37,316 nt of DNA from JAFGHJ01 sp964534175 (GTDB lineage: Bacteria; Hydrothermota; UBA3072): NCBI GenBank assembly GCA_964534175.1, contig CAZHNS010000023.1:1-37316 (forward strand). The letters run 5' to 3'. How positions within the stretch are numbered: the stretch's first letter is position 1; each line of letters opens with the position of its first letter. Shown one piece after another: positions 23,857-31,220 of the stretch. The notes under the pieces are model-generated. The model saw only the letters and a program-made list of their open reading frames with translations. It was not told where the DNA came from and searched no databases. A program made the translations under genes and the position numbers.

Positions 23857-24723
23857 ATGGAACCATTACTTGTAGTTCACGGAGGAGTTGGTAAAAATAT
23901 AAGAAACTCTAAAAACAGGGAGAAGGCTTTAGGAGAGGCCCTGGAAGCCGGTTTTGTGATTTTGAAGGAGGGAGGTGATGCAGCTCTGTCAGTAGTTAAA
24001 GCTGTTATGGTTATGGAAGATTCTTCCGCTTTTAATGCTGGTACCGGTTCCGTTCCCAATCTAACAGGTGAAGTCGAGATGGATGCTTCAGTTGCCACTT
24101 CTGAGGGAAATTTTGGTGCTGTGGCTTCAATAAAAAATGTTAAAAACCCTGTTAGAATTGCCTATGAGGTGTCGGATAAAACGAAGCATTTGATACTCGC
24201 CGGAGAAGGCGCTACTCTTTTCGCTAAAGATAGAGGATTTAAGAATTATAATCCGTTAACTGAAGAAATGAAATCCCTTTTTTCCGAAAAGAAAAATTGT
24301 AATTCCGAGGAAATAGAAGAATTGCAAAAGCAATATTCGAACGAAACCGTTGGTGCGATTGCGATTGATGTTTTTGGCAATATGGCTGCTGCGCTTTCTA
24401 CAGGTGGAATTATTTTCCATATTCCGGGAAGAGTAAGTGATGTTCCTATACTTGGTGGAGGTATTTTTGCTTCCAATAGAGGTGCTGTAACCATTACAGG
24501 TAAAGGCGAAGTGATTGTTAAAGAAATGATTGCAAAGAAAGTGGATGAGTATTTGGGTGAACATGATGCCGAGGAAGCTGCAAAAGATATAATTCAAGAG
24601 TTCGAAATAGATTTCGGCATGATAGTTGTAGATCAAGATGCTAAGGTTGGAATAGCTTATAATACCGAGTCTATGAGTTGGGGTATTAAAACGCAGAATT
24701 ATAAAGAAGTACAACCAGGATGA
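23857..24723 (+). CDS. iaaA: Isoaspartyl peptidase / plant-type L-asparaginase (Ntn hydrolase)
   Basis: A 288-residue precursor of the type III asparaginase family, which hydrolyses isoaspartyl dipeptides and L-asparagine. VVHGGVGKN opens the protein, and FNAGTGSVPNLTGEVEMDASVA (about 54-75) is the family core. Self-cleavage exposes the nucleophilic Thr164 in NETVGAIAIDVFGNMAAALSTGG; the residue before it is Glu, where most members have Gly or Asp, which may affect processing. GRVSDVPILGGGIFASN, the substrate-binding segment, follows. The start is fixed by the promoter position. The stop codon overlaps the ATG of the next gene, a predicted envelope protein, an unexpected partner. Confidence 0.93.
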   Translation: MEPLLVVHGGVGKNIRNSKNREKALGEALEAGFVILKEGGDAALSVVKAVMVMEDSSAFNAGTGSVPNLTGEVEMDASVATSEGNFGAVASIKNVKNPVRIAYEVSDKTKHLILAGEGATLFAKDRGFKNYNPLTEEMKSLFSEKKNCNSEEIEELQKQYSNETVGAIAIDVFGNMAAALSTGGIIFHIPGRVSDVPILGGGIFASNRGAVTITGKGEVIVKEMIAKKVDEYLGEHDAEEAAKDIIQEFEIDFGMIVVDQDAKVGIAYNTESMSWGIKTQNYKEVQPG

Positions 24724-25940
24724 TATTTTTATTGTTTTCTTTGTTTGTTTACGATGCCGAATTGCAGGTGCATGCAAATAAGTCCTTATATAACAGCGAC
24801 TTGAAGTTTTTGTTGGGTAACAGAGGGAAGTGGTTATTCTCGGAAATCGAAGGAGGGATTGGTCTTGATTATACTTCTTCCGGAGGTGAATTTGGTTTTA
24901 CCGATTTGTTTATAAGAGCCGGAGCGAGTAGATATGTTCGAATGTTTGATGTGAGCCTCTTCCCGGTTTTACACCGTCCAGGTAGATGTGAAAAAGGCGA
25001 AGTGCGCTATTTTTCGATTAGTCAGCCCGGATTTGGATTTGGCATGAGATTTGGAGCTGAAATTTTTTGGTTTTTGATCGACACAGATTTCGAGTATATA
25101 GAACATTTCTCTGAACCTACAACTGAGCATTTTATGTTTAATTCGGAAGTCCAGTTTAATCCCGATACTTTGACTTTTGGCTTTGATTTTAATTTAGAGA
25201 GATTTGCAATGGTTGGTCAAGGCCCTATAACTTCTTTTTATATAAAGCCAAAAATTATTCTTTCTCGCTGGAAAAATCTCGCTGTGAATTTTGGTTTGGC
25301 TTTTCGTCTTTCAGGAAAAGTCAATAGTACATTAGAAAATATTGGATTGACTGAATTGGGAATAAATACCGGCTACTATGGGTTCCCTTCGTGGAAAGCC
25401 TGTTTTGGAATTTCTTCGACTGATTTTCGCAGGAAAACCAAGAAGCTTTTATCCCTTAGGATTATTCTTGTAGATGAGGAAGGTGATCTTGCCTCGGGGC
25501 TTTTATCCCTTGCCGATTCGGGTAGTTTTCAGGTAAATGAGGGGGAAATTAAGTTCGATTTACCCGAGGGAATATATCCTTTATCGGTTTATTCGGAGAA
25601 TCATCTTCCTTGTGATACGGTAATTATTCTTAAAAATGAAACGGAAGTACTTATGCAATTACATAAAAAGTTAGAGTTTAATATAGTGGAAGGTAAAGTT
25701 GTAGATGTTGAAACCGGTAAACCGCTTGGTGCTAGAATTTTTATTGAAAATTCTGTTAATTCAGAGGTGCAAAGTGATCCGGAAACGGGAAGGTATAGAG
25801 CGTATCTTACACCAGGGGATTATGTAATCAAAGTCACTTCAAAAGGATATTATCCTTCTACTTCTTTAATAGAGATTGAAGCCGGAAAAATTAAGGAGTT
25901 GAATTTTGAATTATTTCCAGTTAAAAAGGAGAAAAAATGA
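24720..25940 (+). CDS. Predicted outer-membrane barrel protein with C-terminal carboxypeptidase-regulatory-like domain
   Basis: The 406-residue protein starts with a short hydrophobic leader (MIFLLFSLFVY). Residues ~15-240 have alternating, aromatic-rich sequence typical of outer-membrane beta strands (FLIDTDFEYIEHF, FGFDFNLERFAMVG). Residues ~245-315 and ~325-400 look like two small beta-sandwich modules; the second (VVDVETGKPLGARIFI to GDYVIKVTSKGYYPS) matches the carboxypeptidase-regulatory/PEGA-like repeat often used for surface binding. I do not recognise a specific family for the barrel. It is translationally coupled to the isoaspartyl peptidase gene upstream (ATG overlaps its TGA) and to a 40-residue membrane protein downstream. 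Confidence 0.75.
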   Translation: MIFLLFSLFVYDAELQVHANKSLYNSDLKFLLGNRGKWLFSEIEGGIGLDYTSSGGEFGFTDLFIRAGASRYVRMFDVSLFPVLHRPGRCEKGEVRYFSISQPGFGFGMRFGAEIFWFLIDTDFEYIEHFSEPTTEHFMFNSEVQFNPDTLTFGFDFNLERFAMVGQGPITSFYIKPKIILSRWKNLAVNFGLAFRLSGKVNSTLENIGLTELGINTGYYGFPSWKACFGISSTDFRRKTKKLLSLRIILVDEEGDLASGLLSLADSGSFQVNEGEIKFDLPEGIYPLSVYSENHLPCDTVIILKNETEVLMQLHKKLEFNIVEGKVVDVETGKPLGARIFIENSVNSEVQSDPETGRYRAYLTPGDYVIKVTSKGYYPSTSLIEIEAGKIKELNFELFPVKKEKK

Positions 25941-26059
25941 AATTCGGCGGTCGTTTTAAAAAAATCGAATATAAACCGAGATCTCCTATTTATTTAATAA
26001 TCCTGTTAATTTTGATAATAGCTATTATGATGTTTTTAAGATTTTTTAGAAAAGGTTAA
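25937..26059 (+). CDS. Small single-span membrane protein, 40 aa
   Basis: The ATG overlaps the stop codon of the barrel protein gene (ATGA), with AAAGGAG about six bases upstream. The product starts MKFGGRFKKIEYKPRSP and continues with one hydrophobic helix of about 16 residues (YLIILLILIIAIMMFL), ending RFFRKG. Positive residues on both sides make it a plausible small inner-membrane protein. The overlap and ribosome site support it as a real gene; no family is recognised. Confidence 0.65.
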   Translation: MKFGGRFKKIEYKPRSPIYLIILLILIIAIMMFLRFFRKG

Positions 26060-26177
26060 ATCCAACGCATACTCGCTTTTTACTATACTGTGGTAGAGAA
26101 AAATTTTAATTTTTGATGGAACGAATATAGAATATTTTAGTCTAATATCTTAAAAGTATTATTAAAAGGAGGAGTAA

Positions 26178-28673
26178 ATGTTAAAATCAAAGGGTCTGAA
26201 AGGTTTTTTTGTATTTTTTATTGTATTTTTTTCTTTTTTTTCAGTATTATCTCTTTATGCCGAGGAACCATCTACAGGTAAAGAATCTAGTGAAGTAAAA
26301 ATCAGCTGGGAAGAATTTAAAAAACTTTTAAAGATGGATACAGATGAAATTAAACTTTCCTGGGATGAGTTTAAAAAACTTTTGGCGCAAACGGGGCAGG
26401 ATGTAAAAATTGAATACAACATTGAGAACGGAATGGTTGTACTTAGCAGGGAACAGTTTAAAGCGTTGCTTGAAAAGATGAAAAAACCAGACGTTTCTCC
26501 GATTATTCCTCCGGGAGATTATCTTATAACGAGGGCGGAATATAATGGAGTTATGGGTCAGAGTAGTACTACTTTTGACGTAACATTTGATCTGGAAATA
26601 TTTAAAAAAGAGAGAACGAACTATCCTAAAATACAGTTGATGCCACAGAGTGTTGCACTCAGAGATATCAAGTTAGATGGCAGCGCTGCTCTCGTTATGG
26701 TTGAAAATGGATGGTATGTACTAACCACCGATAAAATTGGTCAGCATAAGGTTACGCTTTCATTTTCCATTGAAACTGAACTTGAAAAAGGGCCTGACGT
26801 TTTAAATCTTATTATTCCGAGAACCGCAATTACTTTATTCAATATAGACATTCCTGTAGCTGACGCTCGGGTAGAAATACCTCAATCTAAATATATGACT
26901 GCTTCAAAAAGGGGAAGATATTTAAGTGTTAGGGCTGTTCTTTCTACAACTTCTAATGTTGCCTTAAAGCTCCATCGAACAGTTGTGAAAGAGAAGAAGA
27001 AAGTGCCAGCTAAAATCTATTCGGAAGTTATGAATTTGCTTTCGGTTGAGGATAATGCCCTCAGAGTTACAACGACATTTAAGCTTAATATTCTCCAGAA
27101 TTCAGTTTCCAGTGTACAGGTATATGTCCCTCGGGACTACAGTGTTTTATACGTTAGAGGGGAAAATTATCAGGAAATAAGGGACTGGAACGAGGAAGAA
27201 GTCGAAGGAAAAAAAGTTCTGAGCGTTCCTTTCGGAGGAGAAAAAGAAGGCACTGTCGTGTTTACCGTAGTAGCGGAAAAGATTCTAACGGGAGAGGGTG
27301 GAGAAATAGAATTCGATGGTTTCCAGGTGGTAAAATCCGTTAGAGAAACAGGTTTTCTTGGAATTGAAAAGAAGAGCGCGGCTGAAGCTGAGATTATAAA
27401 GAATGAAGATATCGATATTGTGGACATACAGGAATTGCCATTGGAGCTGGTAAATATGTCCACAAGACCTTTAATCCTTGGTCTGCGGTATTTGAGGCAT
27501 CCATTTTTACTGACTCTAAAAGTAACTAAACATGAAGAACTTCCAATGGTAAACACGGTTATCGATAATGCCAGTATTGTTTCGGTTTTACTTGCAGAAG
27601 GTAAAGTTATAAACCGTGTTATTTATACTATGCGTAATACCGGGAAGCAGTTTTTGGAGTTAAGCTTACCTCCCGAAGCCGAGATCTGGAGTCTTTATGT
27701 TGATGGTAAAAGAGAAATACCTTCCAAAAATAAAGAAGGTAAGTTTATGATACCTCTTGTTCGTTCAAGAGCTATGGGTGAGAATATAGCATCATTTGAC
27801 GTAGAGGTTCTCTACTATTATAAAAATAATTCGTTACCTCTTTTTGGTTCAAAAAAACTTCTATTTCCCAAAGCTGATGTTGTAATAAGTAAAATGTTAT
27901 GGTCCTGTTACCTTCCCTTAGATTATCATTACCTCCATTTTGGCGGAAATGTCGAGAAAGAAGATATTGCAACAGGGATCCGTCCTTTGTTGAGCGATGG
28001 TAGAGTTTTTACCTATAAAGAGGTTAGGGGATATGAGCAGGCTCTTGAAAACTGGGAACGATCCGGACAAATCGAAGATCAAAAAATACAAAGAACACAG
28101 AGGATGCTTCAGAGTAATTTCAGATTGAGTTCGGCTAATGAACAAACTGATATAATGAATCAGGTAAAACAGGAAATTGGCTTTGCAGAAAATATAAAAA
28201 GGGAGAGAGATAGAGGGGTAACAGATGTGGCGCTCTTCAAGATCGAAGTGCCCACTTCCGGAAAACTTTATCGTTTCGCAAAAACAGTTGTTGAAGATGA
28301 ACAACTGTATTTGAACTTTCAGTACACAAGAAAGTGGATATATTCTTTAATTGAGGTTCTTTTTCTTATCCTAATTCTCGGTGTCATTTATCGGCTTAGA
28401 TTTAAAATAAAAGTTCTCTTTCTTAAATTTAGAAATTGGGTTTGTTCCAAAAGAGATTTCTGGATGAAGTTAAGAACCCCTGATGGTGTAAGGGCTCTTC
28501 TTATTGTTGGAGCTTTTATCTTCTTCTTTATTTCTAAATTCCTTTTTGTTGTTTTTGTTCTTGTTTTTCTGCTTGTCTGGCTTAAGCCTGAGTTAGTATT
28601 TAGAGGAGAAACAAACACTATTGCAACGAAAAAAGGAAAAACAAAGAGAAGTAAGAAAGCCAAAGCGAAATAG
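26178..28673 (+). CDS. Unrecognised membrane-anchored envelope protein, paralogue A
   Basis: An 831-residue exported protein with a signal peptide (residues ~1-29). Right after it come three copies of a short motif, SWEEFKKLL, SWDEFKKLL and SREQFKALL, at about residues 40-100. A long beta-rich region follows (about 110-640), with conserved segments such as PAKIYSEVMNLLSVEDNALRVTT and VYVPRDYSVLYVRGE. A charged helical region (about 640-695, KIQRTQRMLQSNFRLSS) precedes two or three membrane helices (about 725-800) and a Lys-rich cytoplasmic tail (TKKGKTKRSKKAKAK). It is colinear with the next gene product over most of its length. I do not recognise the family. GGAGGAG precedes the ATG. The order suggests a large periplasmic domain held by C-terminal membrane helices. 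Confidence 0.85.
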   Translation: MLKSKGLKGFFVFFIVFFSFFSVLSLYAEEPSTGKESSEVKISWEEFKKLLKMDTDEIKLSWDEFKKLLAQTGQDVKIEYNIENGMVVLSREQFKALLEKMKKPDVSPIIPPGDYLITRAEYNGVMGQSSTTFDVTFDLEIFKKERTNYPKIQLMPQSVALRDIKLDGSAALVMVENGWYVLTTDKIGQHKVTLSFSIETELEKGPDVLNLIIPRTAITLFNIDIPVADARVEIPQSKYMTASKRGRYLSVRAVLSTTSNVALKLHRTVVKEKKKVPAKIYSEVMNLLSVEDNALRVTTTFKLNILQNSVSSVQVYVPRDYSVLYVRGENYQEIRDWNEEEVEGKKVLSVPFGGEKEGTVVFTVVAEKILTGEGGEIEFDGFQVVKSVRETGFLGIEKKSAAEAEIIKNEDIDIVDIQELPLELVNMSTRPLILGLRYLRHPFLLTLKVTKHEELPMVNTVIDNASIVSVLLAEGKVINRVIYTMRNTGKQFLELSLPPEAEIWSLYVDGKREIPSKNKEGKFMIPLVRSRAMGENIASFDVEVLYYYKNNSLPLFGSKKLLFPKADVVISKMLWSCYLPLDYHYLHFGGNVEKEDIATGIRPLLSDGRVFTYKEVRGYEQALENWERSGQIEDQKIQRTQRMLQSNFRLSSANEQTDIMNQVKQEIGFAENIKRERDRGVTDVALFKIEVPTSGKLYRFAKTVVEDEQLYLNFQYTRKWIYSLIEVLFLILILGVIYRLRFKIKVLFLKFRNWVCSKRDFWMKLRTPDGVRALLIVGAFIFFFISKFLFVVFVLVFLLVWLKPELVFRGETNTIATKKGKTKRSKKAKAK

Positions 28674-28683
28674 GGGTGCGATT

Positions 28684-31050
28684 ATGAGAACAAAAAAAAC
28701 TAGAAATTATATTTTTTCGATTTGTTTTTACCTTCTTTTATTGTCTTCTTTCTTTAGTTTTACACTCGGTGCTGATAGCTCTTCTGATTCGAAAATAACA
28801 ATTGATTGGGAAGAGTTCCGTTCTCTTTTAAAGCTAGACGCTGATGAGATAAGACTTTCTTGGGCTGAATTTTCCAAATTGATGGAGCAGACAGGAGCTA
28901 CATACAAGCCCGAATACCGGGTCGAAAGTGGAGAAGTTGTACTCACAAGAGAGGAATTTAAAAAACTTCTTGACCGGATGAAACCTCCTTCGCCAACAGA
29001 CCTCAAAGCCCCCCGTGAGTATATAATAACAAAAGCTACATACAATAGTGTAATGAGAGATGCGAGTACTACTTTTACCGTTTCCCTGGATTGTGAGATT
29101 TTTAAAAGAGACAAAGAGTCCTATCTGAAGATTCCTCTTTTTCGGGAAGGTCTGGCTATTTCGGAGGTACAGCTTGACGGAAGACCTGCTTCCGTAATAA
29201 CCGAAGGAGGTTGGCATTATCTTTCCACAAGTGTTACTGGACGGCATTCAGTGAGTGTGAGATTTTCTGTTAATTCATCACCGGATAAAGGAAGTCCGGG
29301 TTTGAGTTTTAATATTCCTGAGACGCCTATTACTTACTTAACTCTTGACATTCCTAGGGCGGGTATTGAAGTTAGTATACAAAATGCTCAGGAGGTCAGA
29401 AAAACAGAGGCAAAAGGGCATACTGTGTTGAGAGGCTATCTTTCCCCTTCTTCGTATATGAACGTTTCCTGGAAAACGGAGGATAAAAGAATAGAGAGGG
29501 GTCCTGCGAGAATTTACTCCGAAGTTTTCAATCTCCTTTCTATAGAAGCAGATGCAATTAGTGTTACTACCAGGGTTGAATTGAACGTAATGCAGAATAA
29601 GGTTAATCTTCTAACTCTTATTGTCCCGGAAGATTATCAGGTTGTTGATGTTGGAGGTGAAGGAGTGGGAGATTGGAGCGTTAGAGAGGAAAAAGCGAGG
29701 CAGCTTCTTGATATATCTTTCGAGTATCCCTTTGAAGGAACAAAAATATTGACCTTAAAATCAGAGAAATTATTGCCGGAGGAGACAATAGTGGCAGACT
29801 TCGAAGGATTTGAGGTTTTGGGAGCATTGAGAGAATCGGGTTATGTTGCAGGAGTGGTTAAAAGTGATGCGGAAGCTGAGGTTCAGGAATTTAGTAACCT
29901 GGAGAGAATAGATTTTCAAAAAATACCTGCCCAGCTCAGCAATCTTTCCGCGAGACCCATTCTCTTTGCTTTTAAATATTTGAGACATCCTTTCAATATG
30001 GTAGTTCGTATTACCAAGTATGAAAAAGAAGAGGCGCTTACCTCTTTTATCGATCTGGCAAAAGGGATTACTTTATTTATGGAAGACGGTAAAATGGTTC
30101 ATCAAGTTACATTTACGATGCAGAATCTCTGGGATCAATTCTTAAAAGTTGATTTGCCAGAGGATGTGAGTATCTGGAGTGTTTATGTTAACGGTAAAAG
30201 AGAAAAGGCTTCAAAAGGTGATGATGGGAGAGTTTTGATTCCGCTTGCGAGATCGGAAAGAGGAGTTGACGGTTCGCTTACACCTTTTGACATTGAGCTT
30301 GTTTATACAGAAGAAGTAGAAGGCTTTAATTTTCTGGGAAAAAAGAAAAATTACTTTCCGGCTACTGATATTTTAATCAATAAAGCAGAATGGACCCTTT
30401 ATTTGCCGATTAATTATGATTATATGAACTTTGGAGGGAATCTCGAACCCAAGGTTGCCGAACCTATAATCGAAGAAGTTATTACAGTTGATTGGGACGA
30501 GGCGGAAGAGGGAGCGATATCGGGTGATGAAGCAGAAATAATTTTATCGGAAAAGAAAGCTATGTCCATGCCTGCTCCTAAGGAACCCGTAGTTACGAAG
30601 ATGGATAAAGCGGCTATGCAATTCGCCACAGGGAAGGCGGGGTTACTTTCGGTAAAAGTAAATGTTCCCATCTCCGGTGTTCAGTATACTTTCGAAAAGA
30701 AGCTTGTTGAGAGAGAAGAGGCTTTGTTTTTAGATTTTACTTATACTAATGAGATAATAATAAAATCAGTGGTTATACTTTTGATTGTAATTTTGCTTTT
30801 TGTTATCTTCAGAAAGAAGAAGATATTTATGCCGCTTCTCAGGGCTCTGGGTAAGGGATTCCTCAGATTACTATGCCTTTTCAAACTTACTTTAAGACCC
30901 AAGGAGTTTCTTATAATTATTAGTGTGGTTTTGTTTCTCTGGATATTAGTAATGCCCTACTGGTTTTATTCGCTTCTTTCTTTTGTTATGTTGCTTTTCT
31001 TTGTAGCTTCGATTGTGAGATTTGTGCAAAGCAGGGGTAGTAGGGGGTAG
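28684..31050 (+). CDS. Unrecognised membrane-anchored envelope protein, paralogue B
   Basis: A 788-residue paralogue of the upstream product, 10 nt after its stop. It repeats the same plan: signal peptide (about 1-30), motifs DWEEFRSLL, SWAEFSKLM and TREEFKKLL, then a beta-rich region with PARIYSEVFNLLSIEADAISVTT and LIVPEDYQVVDVGGE. In place of paralogue A's helical region is an acidic, Pro/Met-containing linker (about 595-650, including AMSMPAPKEP), then C-terminal membrane helices (about 695-785). The ATG at 28684 has AGGGGTG upstream; an earlier start inside the previous gene is rejected. Two diverged neighbours suggest a heteromeric complex, but no function can be assigned. Confidence 0.85.
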   Translation: MRTKKTRNYIFSICFYLLLLSSFFSFTLGADSSSDSKITIDWEEFRSLLKLDADEIRLSWAEFSKLMEQTGATYKPEYRVESGEVVLTREEFKKLLDRMKPPSPTDLKAPREYIITKATYNSVMRDASTTFTVSLDCEIFKRDKESYLKIPLFREGLAISEVQLDGRPASVITEGGWHYLSTSVTGRHSVSVRFSVNSSPDKGSPGLSFNIPETPITYLTLDIPRAGIEVSIQNAQEVRKTEAKGHTVLRGYLSPSSYMNVSWKTEDKRIERGPARIYSEVFNLLSIEADAISVTTRVELNVMQNKVNLLTLIVPEDYQVVDVGGEGVGDWSVREEKARQLLDISFEYPFEGTKILTLKSEKLLPEETIVADFEGFEVLGALRESGYVAGVVKSDAEAEVQEFSNLERIDFQKIPAQLSNLSARPILFAFKYLRHPFNMVVRITKYEKEEALTSFIDLAKGITLFMEDGKMVHQVTFTMQNLWDQFLKVDLPEDVSIWSVYVNGKREKASKGDDGRVLIPLARSERGVDGSLTPFDIELVYTEEVEGFNFLGKKKNYFPATDILINKAEWTLYLPINYDYMNFGGNLEPKVAEPIIEEVITVDWDEAEEGAISGDEAEIILSEKKAMSMPAPKEPVVTKMDKAAMQFATGKAGLLSVKVNVPISGVQYTFEKKLVEREEALFLDFTYTNEIIIKSVVILLIVILLFVIFRKKKIFMPLLRALGKGFLRLLCLFKLTLRPKEFLIIISVVLFLWILVMPYWFYSLLSFVMLLFFVASIVRFVQSRGSRG

Positions 31051-31140
31051 GAAGTTTTGAGTGGATAGGTCTTAGGTGTTGGGTTTTAGGTTTTAGTTAA
31101 GAAGAAAAATATTTAGTGTGTTTAATGGTTAATAAATATT
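31051..31140. repeat. TTAGG-type phrase repeats before the DUF2723 gene
   Basis: GGTCTTAGGTGTTGGGTTTTAGGTTTTAG (about 31067-31095) is a run of TTAGG-type units, followed by GTGTGTTTAATGGTTAA. It follows the stop of paralogue B directly. About 80 bp further on, AAAAGGTGG precedes the next ATG. Confidence 0.7.
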
Positions 31141-31220
31141 TTTTTCTCTTGCCATAATGGTATTCATTGTTATAATAAAATGCTTAAGACATAACTTAAA
31201 ATAAAAGGTGGTTTTAAAAC

